From Deltaproteobacteria bacterium HGW-Deltaproteobacteria-13 (GTDB taxonomy: Bacteria > Desulfobacterota > Syntrophia > Syntrophales > Smithellaceae), in contig PHBJ01000015.1 in NCBI GenBank assembly GCA_002840555.1, positions 83,623-147,622 on the forward strand: 64,000 bases of DNA, read 5' to 3'. Below, piece after piece: positions 9,859 through 18,808 of the stretch; the stretch's first letter is position 1, and each line of letters starts with the position of its first letter. Below the pieces are notes generated by a model. It made no database searches and was not told the DNA's origin. It was given only the letters and a program-made list of their open reading frames with translations. The translations under genes and the position numbers were made by a program.

Positions 9859-11304
9859 TCAGTTTCGATCAACAGACGACGGACCATAAACATTCAAATG
9901 ACAATCCCGAAGAATCATTAGTGACTGACGAACCAGCGTGGGTTTCTCCTGAAATTTTGAAAGTTCCTCGACCGTGGCCGTGTCCACTCGAAGCGCGATA
10001 TCCTTGATATTTTGATAATAGGCTTTTCTATAAGGCTGAATACGCCACTCTACAATTGCCGTAAGGAAAATCCCTGAAAAGATCATGACAATTGGCACGT
10101 AAAGCAGCACGCGCCACCTCGGCTTCAAATCTTCTGAATTCGCCAGAAAAAAAATGATCACCCAGATAATACCTGCAAGCCCATAGACACTGACACAAGT
10201 ATAGCGCGACGCCATTCCATAATCTATTCCATAATCGAATCGCGCTATCATCATGAATATCAAATAAAAGAGTGTTTGCATCATCAGATAAAAGGGCAGG
10301 TAAGTACGTTCATACAATTTAGACGCAAAAAATAAATATCCGCACAAACAATAAATAATTATAACGCAAAAACCGAGAACCACCATGCTGTGAAACGAGA
10401 AATATATATTTGCGGCATTCACACCAACGACGCTCGCCCCGAATGCCGCCAGCAGAAATTGCACAACTCCGGAAGGATTATCCAGCGCTTTATCCAGATG
10501 ATGACCGGAAGAATTCGGGAAATAATCATTATAATGTATCCTATACATATATAAAAACGCAAGCATCGCCAAGAACAGGCCTATTATTACAACACGCAAC
10601 CAGAATTCTTTTGAAAGAGAATTACGACGGGTTAAAATATAACAGATCAGAGTGGCGCTTAGCGCCGGCGCGAAAGAAAAAGAATGCGTTCCGCCAAAAA
10701 TAAGAATTGCAAGCACAGGCAATATGAAGGCCGCAGGCCAATACTTTGCTTCACCCTTTGCAAGAAATAGTTGCATACTGATAAAGCCTGCAATAAAAAA
10801 AGGCATGGGCGACTGAAACACAAAACCATATGAAAAGGTCAGACCTTCCCACAGGACTAGATTGAAGATTGTCAGGCTCAAGAGAACAAACGTTGCCGCA
10901 ATAAACTGCGGAGACAACCGGCCCAACAGACTTTTTCTGTAGTCCAGGTAAATAAGCACGGCCGATCCCAACATCAGAAGAGGAATCAGCATAACTATCA
11001 TCCGCGATTTCATTCCAAACAATTTTATATTGGCCAGTTGAATGAGAGCATAGCCGAGAATCCTAGCAGAAGCGCTTGGCCGCCATAAATCAGCGAAGGT
11101 GAGTGTCCCCTTGCAGTAGCTTTCAATAAATCCGCCCTTGATCAGGTACATATCATCGCGAAAGGGAACTTCTGCAGATGTATACCAGACATAAATAAAT
11201 ATCATCGCGAAGGGGAGCAATAGTGATAAAGAAAAAATGGATTTGACTTTCATAATTTTTTCCAAATATGAAAATAACGTAAGGACAAGAGATAACTTTT
11301 TCAC
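9859..11304 (-). CDS. Polytopic membrane protein, GT-C-like, function unknown
   Basis: About 480 residues with around eleven hydrophobic segments spread along the chain. After the first membrane span comes an acidic pair in the loop (PFRDDMYLIKG), the position where GT-C glycosyltransferases carry their catalytic Asp residues, so a lipid-linked-sugar glycosyltransferase or a polymerase-like function is conceivable. No family could be named with confidence. The GTG at 11304 lies 17 bp after the preceding stop but lacks a clear ribosome-binding site; the ATG at 11253 (MKVKSIFSLSLLLP) is an equally reasonable start. It lies downstream of a dolichol-phosphate-mannose-synthase-like GT2, which could supply its lipid-linked sugar. 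Confidence 0.65.
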   Translation of the reverse strand: MKKLSLVLTLFSYLEKIMKVKSIFSLSLLLPFAMIFIYVWYTSAEVPFRDDMYLIKGGFIESYCKGTLTFADLWRPSASARILGYALIQLANIKLFGMKSRMIVMLIPLLMLGSAVLIYLDYRKSLLGRLSPQFIAATFVLLSLTIFNLVLWEGLTFSYGFVFQSPMPFFIAGFISMQLFLAKGEAKYWPAAFILPVLAILIFGGTHSFSFAPALSATLICYILTRRNSLSKEFWLRVVIIGLFLAMLAFLYMYRIHYNDYFPNSSGHHLDKALDNPSGVVQFLLAAFGASVVGVNAANIYFSFHSMVVLGFCVIIIYCLCGYLFFASKLYERTYLPFYLMMQTLFYLIFMMIARFDYGIDYGMASRYTCVSVYGLAGIIWVIIFFLANSEDLKPRWRVLLYVPIVMIFSGIFLTAIVEWRIQPYRKAYYQNIKDIALRVDTATVEELSKFQEKPTLVRQSLMILRDCHLNVYGPSSVDRN

Positions 11305-11321
11305 ATAAAGGAATCTTTGCT

Positions 11322-12059
11322 TTAATCCATGAACCGAAACCGGATTATCTGAATAATTGCCGATACGGCATCTTTCCAGCCGATTTTCTTGCCTTCTTCA
11401 TAGGTGCGTCCGGAATAGGAAATACCTGTCTCGTATATGCGTAACCGCCTGCCGCTTAAACGCATGCGGGCGATCTTGGCCGTGATCTCCGGCTCAACCC
11501 CGAATCGCGGGCTTTTTATTTTAATTTTATCGCTCACTTCGCGCACGAAAACTTTATAACATACCTCCATGTCTGTAAGGTTCAGATTCGTCAGCATATT
11601 GGAAAAAAGATTCAGTGCGTTATTGGCAACCTGATGCCAGAAATACATCACCCGATGCGGCTCGCCGATAAAACGGCTGCCGAACACGACATCGGCTTTA
11701 TCGTCCAGAATTGGCTGCAACAGCTTCGGGTAATCCGCCGGATCATATTCAAAATCGGCATCCTGAATAATGACAATCTCTCCCCTGACTCTGGCAAAAC
11801 CGTCGCGCACGGCTGCGCCCTTGCCTTCATTTTCCGGTTTATTGACCAGTTGGAATTTAATTCCCGGAAATTTATCAGGCAGTTTCTGCATAATCCGCCA
11901 GCTTAAGTCACTTGATCCGTCATTAACAAGAATCAACTCCCGTTCCATTCCGGCAGGAAGCGGTTGGGTGATCACTCTGGCAACAACATCTTCAAGATAC
12001 TTATCTTCATTGTAAACGGGCATAACAATCGACAATGTCTGAAACTTCCGTTTTCCCAT
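11322..12059 (-). CDS. Polyprenyl-phosphate glycosyltransferase, GT2 (DPM1-like)
   Basis: This 245-residue GT2 belongs to the dolichol/polyprenyl-phosphate sugar synthase group: SIVMPVYNEDKYLEDVVARV, LVNDGSSD, GKGAAVRDGF, IIQDADFEYDP (metal site), and the late GSRF and NLTDMEVCYKVF motifs. Such enzymes load a sugar onto polyprenyl phosphate for use by membrane glycosyltransferases. I chose the ATG at 12059 because GAGGT lies 7 nt upstream; a TTG at 12086 would add nine unlikely residues. The next gene encodes a polytopic GT-C-like protein, a natural partner for the lipid-linked product. It lacks the C-terminal membrane spans of GtrB/ArnC proteins. Confidence 0.85.
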   Translation of the reverse strand: MGKRKFQTLSIVMPVYNEDKYLEDVVARVITQPLPAGMERELILVNDGSSDLSWRIMQKLPDKFPGIKFQLVNKPENEGKGAAVRDGFARVRGEIVIIQDADFEYDPADYPKLLQPILDDKADVVFGSRFIGEPHRVMYFWHQVANNALNLFSNMLTNLNLTDMEVCYKVFVREVSDKIKIKSPRFGVEPEITAKIARMRLSGRRLRIYETGISYSGRTYEEGKKIGWKDAVSAIIQIIRFRFMD

Positions 12060-12100
12060 CGCATTGACCTCTTTATTTTTAATCAAGTCTTTCGTTGTCT

Positions 12101-15100
12101 TTATTGCCGGCAGACTTTGTTTTCACAGCCCGTTGCGAGAAGTTCCGCAAAAGCTTTGTCAATTATTTCCCGGGTTGCCTTGATGGAAAATCTTTCCTCA
12201 CAAAAGGAGAGTCCCGACTGAGAAAGTTTTTCCCATAATCGCTGATCGTTACAAAGCTGCCGTATCATTCCGGCCATTTTAGTGGCGTCATCGGCCACAA
12301 GAATGTTTTTGTTATGAACAAGTCCCGATCCTTCGGCGGCTATTTGCGTAGCCACGCAGGGAACGCCGTAACTGAGACTGGTGACCACCTTGCCCTTCAT
12401 TCCAGCGCCGTACCTGAGCGGCGCAACCGAGAGACGGCATTTGCCGAAGATGTCCGATAAATCTTCAACAAACCCGCGTACAACAATATCATCCGCAGCC
12501 AATTCCGCAATTTCATCGGGCATATTACTGCCGGCAATAATAAAACGTTCCGAGAAACCGGAATCGCGCAGAATCGGCCATACTTCGGAAACAAAATATT
12601 TAACCGCATCTGCATTTGGAGGATGAGCAAACCCTCCTATAAAAACTACATCCCTGCGATCTTTCCATGCAACCGGGGAAGGACCGTGAACCTTCCGCAC
12701 AATTGGAAAATTTAACAGTCGGGCATCCGGAACAATTTCTTTTAATAATTCCATTTCATAAGTGCTGCGCAGGGCTGTCGCATCCGCCTGCCTGATGACT
12801 CCCAGCTCAACTTTACGGGTCCCGGCGGCTTTATCGGCCAAGCTGCAAGAATTGAAAAGTTCGGCTTCACGAGTCTCGCGCAAAAAGTGTAAATCAACGG
12901 TATCGAAAAGTATCTTTGCCCGCGGAGCGCACCGCCGCACAAGGTCAATGAGAGGCGCGGCCACATTGACTCTGCAGAGCATCACAATATCAGCTTCCGG
13001 CGCATAACGTTCAACGGCTTTTCTCAATGAACTAACGCAGGGGAGATAAACGCATTCCACGCCTTTTCTCTGCAGATCCTTTGTGTATTCATCAAAGAAA
13101 ACCATATTCTCCGGTATGAAAGTGACATGATACCCGAGATTCTTGATGATCATCATGTAATTGTACGCATCCATCGACCCGGAATCTTTATCCGGCATCG
13201 GTGTTATGGCATCTATCACAAGCACACGTCTCTTGACGGTACGATCCACGGGCAAGGCTTCCGGATAACAGGCGCCGTATGTTTTCAGGACGTCTTTCCA
13301 TTTGGAACAAAACTTTTGCTGATTTTTCATCTGATATTTTTTTATGCCCGAATGTACCGATTTACCATTGCTGATACCTTCAAAATGAACCACTTCGGAA
13401 AGAGGTTGATAAACAACCCGATAGCCGGCTTCACGTACCCGAAAAGCAAGGTCGGTATCTTCGTAGTACGCCGGAGAAAACCTCGTATCGAATCCGCCTA
13501 ATTGTCTCCATAGTTTCGCGGGAATCGCCACAGAGGCTCCGGAACAATAATCCGCATCCCTCAGATAATTAAATTGCGGCAACGAGGCATCGCAAAAACG
13601 TCCGTAATTCCATCCGTCGCCGTTTTCAAAGACAATGCCTCCCGCCTCCTGAAGCATCCCCTCGGGATAAATGAGTTTAGAGCCGACAAGACCTATGGAA
13701 GCATCCTGATCCATCGTTCTAACAAGCTCATCCAACCAGCCCGGATATACGAGGGTGTCATTATTCAAAAGAACTATATACTGCCCAAGAGCGTGTTGTG
13801 CGGCACTGTTGCAGTTGAGTAGGAATCCAACGTTTTTTTTGCTGCGGAAATAGCTTACCCGCGGGAAATCATTTTTAAAGACCTCCGGTGTCATGTCTGT
13901 GGAATTGTCATCGGCTATGATTATTTCATAATTGCTGTCGCCCGTATTAGCATAAATCGAATGCAGACAGGCCACTGTAAACCTTATCTGATTATGTACG
14001 GGAATAACAACGGAAACCTTGATTGTGTTGCTCTCCCCCGGAAGACCCTTTGCCAACATTCTTAAATCTTTTGTCCATATATCCATTTCTGCACTGCCGG
14101 GCGAAACAGAAAGATTCTCCCCCGATGATTGCGGCAAATGATAGCGCGAAATCAGCGAAAGAATAACCTCCGATAAATTTTCCTTCGGTTTCCGTGCCTG
14201 CGGGAAATACAATTCTTCACTTCTCCTGATGAACTTTTGAAAATTCCACGAATTATTTACCAGAAACATCCAGGCTTTTTTCATCATGTGCAGTCGCATA
14301 AGATTGAAAACCGTACGGGGATTGAAAAGAGCAAAATATGCAAAGTTCCTGAACATCGCCGCTTTATCCGTATTTTGTGCATGCCGGTCCGCCGGGTAAA
14401 GACTTTTTTCCCGAGGAAATTCGGAGGCGACTTTAGCCATAATACTTTTGTGAGTCATTTTCGTCTTTTTGCCTGGGTTAATCCGTGGATAAAATTTGCG
14501 ACCTGTTTCCAAAATAATTTGAGCATATTTTTGAAACTGCACCCGGGGATACGTAAGCCAGCGTCTTATTTCCCGAAATGGTAAAGTAATCCTCCATGAA
14601 TTACTGGTTTTGATTTTCGCCGCGAGATTTTCTGCATCCTTGAGTTCCCGATCAATCCTCAGCGCCCACTCACCGCGAAGAAAATTATCCTTCTTCAAGT
14701 GTTCTATTTGTGCATCACGTCCGGCCATGGCTTCGTTGAGATTGGCTATCCGGGCGTCGCGTTCGGCCATGGCTCTGTTGAGATTGGTTATCCGGACATC
14801 ACGTTCGGCCACGGCTTCTTTGAGATGGGCTATCCGGGCATCACGTTCGGCTATGGCTTCTTTGAGATGGGCAACATGGATGTTCGTCTGAACAAGCTCA
14901 AAATATTCCAGCTGTTTCCTGCCCAATACAGAGAAGTAATCTTTTAACGGTTGCTGTTCAGCAGAATGGGGATCAAGCCAAACCATTTTTTTTGTATCCG
15001 CCGCACCATCGAGTTGTAAAACCCCCAGTCCATGCGAGTGCAAAAATTCTATATTTTTCGGATAACGTGCCTGCAGCTCTTCCCATAGTTTCCAAACGCC

Positions 15101-15598
15101 AAAGCCCCGCTCACGCACATTGGTGTCATGAAAAAGTACAATGGCGCCAGGCGCAAGCTTCGGCAGCCATGTTTCAAAATCATGTTTTACCGCTTCATAC
15201 GTATGAAGCCCGTCAATGTGTAACAAATCAATCGATCCGCCGGAAAAACAACGCACGCCATCATCAAACGTCATCCTCAACAAACATGAAAAGCCGGCAT
15301 AGTGATCTTCATTATATCGATTAACTTTGAAGAAAATCTCGTCGTCATAAAAGCCGGCATGTTCATCACCTTGCCAGGTATCCACGGCATAACATTTCGT
15401 GCCGAGGTTGGCTTCCTGGACCGACTGGCAGAATGAAAAATAGGAATTGCCCGAATGTGTACCCAATTCGACAAATATTCCGGGATCGAAAACACGTATC
15501 AGCCATGAAGCGAAAGGGATATGTCCACACCATGCCCCGGGAGTTTCCAGAGAGGCGGGAGTGAAATTTGCAGCTTCCAGTAGAAGGTTCTTTTTCAT
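12101..15598 (-). CDS. Fusion protein: methyltransferase, repeat coiled coil, GT2, GT4
   Basis: This 1165-residue cytoplasmic protein has four parts. Residues ~35-225 are a class I SAM methyltransferase of the Methyltransf_24 kind (FVELGTHSGNSYFSF, AVDTWQGD, IDLLHIDGLHTYEA). Residues ~235-330 are a coiled coil made of 14-residue units such as AERDARIAHLKEAV, encoded by 42-bp tandem repeats. Residues ~528-770 form a GT2 domain (VSVVIPVHNQ, ADDNSTD, LLNNDTLVYPGW, YYEDTDLAFRVREAGY). Residues ~788-1160 form a GT4 domain (VLVIDAITPMPDKDSGS, FIGGFAHPPNADAV, APLRYGAGMKGKV). It probably elongates the glycan with two activities and modifies it with a third. The arrangement recalls WbdD, where a coiled coil sets the distance between chain terminator and polymerase; that parallel is inference. 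Confidence 0.85.
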   Translation of the reverse strand: MKKNLLLEAANFTPASLETPGAWCGHIPFASWLIRVFDPGIFVELGTHSGNSYFSFCQSVQEANLGTKCYAVDTWQGDEHAGFYDDEIFFKVNRYNEDHYAGFSCLLRMTFDDGVRCFSGGSIDLLHIDGLHTYEAVKHDFETWLPKLAPGAIVLFHDTNVRERGFGVWKLWEELQARYPKNIEFLHSHGLGVLQLDGAADTKKMVWLDPHSAEQQPLKDYFSVLGRKQLEYFELVQTNIHVAHLKEAIAERDARIAHLKEAVAERDVRITNLNRAMAERDARIANLNEAMAGRDAQIEHLKKDNFLRGEWALRIDRELKDAENLAAKIKTSNSWRITLPFREIRRWLTYPRVQFQKYAQIILETGRKFYPRINPGKKTKMTHKSIMAKVASEFPREKSLYPADRHAQNTDKAAMFRNFAYFALFNPRTVFNLMRLHMMKKAWMFLVNNSWNFQKFIRRSEELYFPQARKPKENLSEVILSLISRYHLPQSSGENLSVSPGSAEMDIWTKDLRMLAKGLPGESNTIKVSVVIPVHNQIRFTVACLHSIYANTGDSNYEIIIADDNSTDMTPEVFKNDFPRVSYFRSKKNVGFLLNCNSAAQHALGQYIVLLNNDTLVYPGWLDELVRTMDQDASIGLVGSKLIYPEGMLQEAGGIVFENGDGWNYGRFCDASLPQFNYLRDADYCSGASVAIPAKLWRQLGGFDTRFSPAYYEDTDLAFRVREAGYRVVYQPLSEVVHFEGISNGKSVHSGIKKYQMKNQQKFCSKWKDVLKTYGACYPEALPVDRTVKRRVLVIDAITPMPDKDSGSMDAYNYMMIIKNLGYHVTFIPENMVFFDEYTKDLQRKGVECVYLPCVSSLRKAVERYAPEADIVMLCRVNVAAPLIDLVRRCAPRAKILFDTVDLHFLRETREAELFNSCSLADKAAGTRKVELGVIRQADATALRSTYEMELLKEIVPDARLLNFPIVRKVHGPSPVAWKDRRDVVFIGGFAHPPNADAVKYFVSEVWPILRDSGFSERFIIAGSNMPDEIAELAADDIVVRGFVEDLSDIFGKCRLSVAPLRYGAGMKGKVVTSLSYGVPCVATQIAAEGSGLVHNKNILVADDATKMAGMIRQLCNDQRLWEKLSQSGLSFCEERFSIKATREIIDKAFAELLATGCENKVCRQ
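14694..14877. repeat. 42-bp in-frame tandem repeat (4.4 units) encoding a coiled coil
   Basis: Units start at 14694, 14736, 14778 and 14820, with a partial unit at 14862. Each is exactly 42 bp (14 codons, two heptads); the inner units are very similar at the DNA level and the outermost more diverged. The unit length keeps the reading frame, so gain or loss of units would lengthen or shorten the coil by 14 residues without breaking the gene. Confidence 0.85.
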
Positions 15599-15630
15599 CC
15601 GTTAACAATCTTTAAATTATTGGCAATTTA

Positions 15631-16221
15631 TTATATGGACCCATACGCTAACTTATGAATAAGATTCAAAAATACGCCGGATATCTTCTCTCGTATGGAT
15701 CTCCTCGATTTTTTGAACACACCTACGCAATCACCCCAGGGGCTGCTGCCTGGATCAGGATGAGGCTCCCAATCTGCGCTTACTTCAAGCAACTCGCATT
15801 TACCTAATTTTGCCAGAGCCCGATAGGCATCCGGATAAAACCGCCAGCAATCTTGAGGATAACGGTGCTCCGGTCCGCGCGACGGCGCTATTAAAAAAAT
15901 CATACCATTAGGTTTTAGAACTCTAACCATCTCGGCCCAGGTAATCCAAAAGAACTCAATATGTTCAAAGGCCTGCCCTGAAATAACAATATCTACCGAG
16001 TTTGATTGCATAGGAAATTTATAAGGTGAATCTAATACAATATCAACTCCCGGACCATCTGAGATATCAATGCCTCTATAAGAAAACTGACTTTTTGAAA
16101 AGAGAGTGCGATATGAGCCGTTGACATCGTAAGAACCGACGTCAAGAATAGACATTTTTTTATTCAGATTGAGATACTTATCTACAAGATCTCTCATATG
16201 TTCATATGAACTTTGATGCAC
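15631..16221 (-). CDS. Class I SAM-dependent methyltransferase
   Basis: A 196-residue protein with a complete Methyltransf_11-like core: motif I ILDVGSYDVNGSYR, a post-I acidic site (YRGIDISDGPGVD), motif II VDIVISGQAFEHIEF, and motif III VLKPNGMIFLIAPS. A GTG at 16221 is preferred over an upstream TTG because GAGGTGG sits 7 nt before it. It is the first of three adjacent methyltransferase-type genes upstream of the large fusion gene, all somewhat AT-richer than the metabolic genes. O-methylation of a sugar in the exported glycan is the likely role from context; the substrate is unknown. Confidence 0.8.
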   Translation of the reverse strand: MHQSSYEHMRDLVDKYLNLNKKMSILDVGSYDVNGSYRTLFSKSQFSYRGIDISDGPGVDIVLDSPYKFPMQSNSVDIVISGQAFEHIEFFWITWAEMVRVLKPNGMIFLIAPSRGPEHRYPQDCWRFYPDAYRALAKLGKCELLEVSADWEPHPDPGSSPWGDCVGVFKKSRRSIREKISGVFLNLIHKLAYGSI

Positions 16222-16280
16222 TTGCAATCCACCTCTTTACTTATCGGACAGCAGCACGATATATAAGAATCAACTGAAAA

Positions 16281-16919
16281 TTATTTTCTCCGCAAAAAGC
16301 CTTTAGGATTCCAAGTCACGATAAATGATTCTTTTTCGCGGTCAATTTCAAATTCAGAATTTTGATCAATGAAATGTTCTATAGCTTCATATGGCCCTGG
16401 ATTTGGGCCAACATCAAGCCCATGATGACAAATACCGTCTTCCACTATGAAATAATCACCGGATTTTATAAATCCGCAATACGCATTTAAAACATTTAAA
16501 GTGTTTTCATAGGTATGTGAACTATCTTCAATAATCATCACTCTATCATTGATAGATATTAGCTTTCGCACGTCTTCAACTAAAGAACATGCATCTCCTT
16601 CTAACAGGGTGATGCGCGGATGACTCCGCGCCTGCGGATAGATATCATCATGAGAAATGTCGATCGCAATAATATTGCCATCGCCTATTAAATCACAAAG
16701 ATGTGCCAGAGCAAGTGTGCTTCCGCCAAAACGATTACCTATCTCAACAATGACGTTTGGCTTTGCTGCAAAGATAATTTCTTGATACACCCAAAAATCC
16801 AATGGATTTTTTAGCGTGGGAACACCAAAATATGATGTCCGGAACACGATCCTGTCCTGCATTACATCAAGCACCTTTGCAAGCGGAACATCTATACTAT
16901 TCTCAATATAAAATGCCAT
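16281..16919 (-). CDS. CmcI/rhamnosyl O-methyltransferase-like protein
   Basis: This 212-residue protein resembles the cephalosporin hydroxylase/CmcI family, which contains SAM-dependent sugar O-methyltransferases. It shows NVIVEIGNRFGGSTLALAHL (motif I), a short acidic strand IIAIDISHDD, ITLLEGDACS, VMIIEDSSHTYENTLNVLNA (metal/acceptor region) and GDYFIVEDGICHHG. The whole protein is a single domain. The ATG at 16919 has no strong ribosome-binding site. It lies 53 bp upstream of another methyltransferase gene on the same strand. Methylation of a hydroxyl on a deoxysugar such as rhamnose or fucose is plausible by family analogy; it is not shown by sequence alone. Confidence 0.75.
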   Translation of the reverse strand: MAFYIENSIDVPLAKVLDVMQDRIVFRTSYFGVPTLKNPLDFWVYQEIIFAAKPNVIVEIGNRFGGSTLALAHLCDLIGDGNIIAIDISHDDIYPQARSHPRITLLEGDACSLVEDVRKLISINDRVMIIEDSSHTYENTLNVLNAYCGFIKSGDYFIVEDGICHHGLDVGPNPGPYEAIEHFIDQNSEFEIDREKESFIVTWNPKGFLRRK

Positions 16920-16987
16920 TTTTACATTCTTGCCTGTAGTTTACCTTCTCGAAACATTATAAATCATTGCTGATTCACAAGCGGCAC

Positions 16988-17872
16988 CTAACGTATCGCC
17001 TGAATAATGGCTCTCTCGAAATAGTCTCCAGCCGATTGTAAATAGCCGCTGTTCTTGCCTACCATAGAGACTTGACGAAACCCCAGTTTTTTCAAGAGGG
17101 AAATATGGCAGGATAAATTGGGCCACCACCATGATAGATCATCCTCGCCTTGAACCTCTCCGCCCATATAAACCATCATGGGTAAATTATCGGGTGCATC
17201 CGGCAATGCCTGAGACAGTATCAATGTGCCGTCGCAAACGGAGGCGGCACTCGCCAGGGCTTTTAAAGGATGAATCGTATGAAGCAATATGTCTCCTAAG
17301 AAAACAAGGTCATAAGTGCGTCCCAGTCTCTCGGGGCAAATATCGTAAACAGTGCAGTAATGCCGGTCAACCTTGGATTTGAGCATCCGCTGACAAAATT
17401 TGAAAGGACCATCAATGAAATAATTGTAGAGTTTCTCCGCTCCCTCCAGACAAAAAAGCTTATCTTGCTGTTCCCTGGAAAAGGCAGAATGAGACGGCAT
17501 CATTTTTTTAAGTTTATTAATGGTTTGTCCAAGAGTTTCTCCGGGAAAACAATCCAAGCCAGATAAAGCAGGAATCTCAACCGAAGTAACAGCGGCTCCT
17601 CTTCTTTCAAACTCAAAAGAGAAGAAACCTGAGGCAGAACCTACATCCAGTACATTCATCCCACGCATTTCTTCCGGGAAAGGGAAAACCGAGAGCTTGT
17701 CCCGGTAATCATAAGTGCCTGGCGTAATGAGTCCTTCACCCAAATCAACAGTGTGATACCAGTAATAATTTTCCAGATTGCGTATCCCCATTGCGGCCGT
17801 CCGCCTGAAAAATTCTTCTACCCGGCACCTGTATTTTTCAACAATATCCTTATTTAATTGTGATGATTCCAT
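16988..17872 (-). CDS. SAM-dependent methyltransferase, DUF1698/CmoB-like
   Basis: A 294-residue protein with the DUF1698-type layout: YYWYHTVDLGEGLITPGTYD upstream of the SAM site, then MNVLDVGSASGFFSFEFERRG (motif I), VTSVEIPAL and LGRTYDLVFLGDILLHTIHP. CmoB acts on tRNA, but distant family members of this kind occur in glycan and natural-product clusters, and this context argues for a glycan substrate. The ATG at 17872 (MESSQLNKD) is preferred because AGGAG lies about 12 nt upstream; an ATG at 17884 would sit directly against that site. Between this gene and the ABC ATPase (17885-18095) no convincing gene is visible. Confidence 0.75.
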   Translation of the reverse strand: MESSQLNKDIVEKYRCRVEEFFRRTAAMGIRNLENYYWYHTVDLGEGLITPGTYDYRDKLSVFPFPEEMRGMNVLDVGSASGFFSFEFERRGAAVTSVEIPALSGLDCFPGETLGQTINKLKKMMPSHSAFSREQQDKLFCLEGAEKLYNYFIDGPFKFCQRMLKSKVDRHYCTVYDICPERLGRTYDLVFLGDILLHTIHPLKALASAASVCDGTLILSQALPDAPDNLPMMVYMGGEVQGEDDLSWWWPNLSCHISLLKKLGFRQVSMVGKNSGYLQSAGDYFERAIIQAIR

Positions 17873-18095
17873 TACAAACGGCATCTCCTAAAGACATAAG
17901 AACACAATTGCTCGAAAGAAGGCTTTCAATAAATCTTATTATTGAATTGTCAGGGCATTCACCATACATTCTCAGAGGACTTTTATAAAAATATTCTTTA
18001 GACAAAAAGTGTATTCGTTTTTTTCGCAGTGACTGAAGCAATATCTTTACTTCGCTGTTTTATGAGACATTTGCAAAATCAATGCGCAATTCAAT

Positions 18096-18800
18096 TTATC
18101 CATCCTTTATTATGCTGCCGTGTTCCATGATGATAATCCGGTTACAGATCTTGTTTACCTGTTCCACGGAGTGTGACGCCAAAACCAGGATGGAAGATTT
18201 CTTGATAAATTCCATCAGCCTGTTTTCCGCTTTTTTGCTGAAATCAGCATCTCCGACGGCAAGCCATTCGTCCATCAGGACAATATCCGCGGGAAACGCG
18301 GTGCAAACGGAAAAGGACAGACGCAGATGCATCCCCGACGAATAGGTGCGCATCGGCATTTTTATATAATCGCCGAGTTCAGAAAATTCGATGATCTCAT
18401 CAATATGTTTTTTTATGACGGACCTCGGGATTCCCATGAGAACGCAACGGATGAAAATATTCTCATAACCGGTGAATTCCCCATCCATGCCTAATGACAG
18501 ATCCAGCAGTGAAGCAACGGAGCCATTGATTTGCAAACTCCCGCCTGTCGGAGCGTATACTCCGGCAAGGGCCCGAAGCAGTGTGGATTTGCCGGCGCCG
18601 TTATTTCCCATTAATCCCACTCTTTCACCATGTTCGATAGAAAAGGAAATGCCGTCAATGGCGCGGACGCTGATCCCGCGCGAGTCATTGGCTATGCGCC
18701 CGCCCGTTGCCGCTCTGATAAGCGCTTTTTTTAATGAACGGCTTGAAGAATCGAATATCGGATAATCGATTGTCAGTTTTTCAGCTTTGAGCAGAGACAT
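18096..18800 (-). CDS. Polysaccharide ABC exporter, ATP-binding protein (Wzt/KpsT type)
   Basis: This 234-residue ATPase powers export of a polysaccharide or lipid-linked glycan through the permease encoded just upstream. Walker A GNNGAGKST, signature YSSGMHLRLSF, Walker B IVLMDEW and the switch region LASHSVEQV are all present. The true start is the ATG at 18800, 8 bp after the permease stop; extending upstream would run through the permease gene in another frame. Unlike long Wzt proteins it stops right after the nucleotide-binding domain and lacks the C-terminal carbohydrate-binding domain that recognises a capped chain end, so it is of the short KpsT/TagH kind. Confidence 0.9.
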   Translation of the reverse strand: MSLLKAEKLTIDYPIFDSSSRSLKKALIRAATGGRIANDSRGISVRAIDGISFSIEHGERVGLMGNNGAGKSTLLRALAGVYAPTGGSLQINGSVASLLDLSLGMDGEFTGYENIFIRCVLMGIPRSVIKKHIDEIIEFSELGDYIKMPMRTYSSGMHLRLSFSVCTAFPADIVLMDEWLAVGDADFSKKAENRLMEFIKKSSILVLASHSVEQVNKICNRIIIMEHGSIIKDG

Positions 18801-18808
18801 AATTTTAC

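Noticed and set aside
14694-14877. Short tandem repeats taken as a CRISPR array
   Set aside because: The units are contiguous without spacers, are exactly 42 bp and lie in frame in a coiled-coil coding region.
17850-18041. 63-codon frame between the methyltransferase and ABC ATPase genes
   Set aside because: No ribosome-binding site, overlaps the methyltransferase start, and has no recognisable motif.
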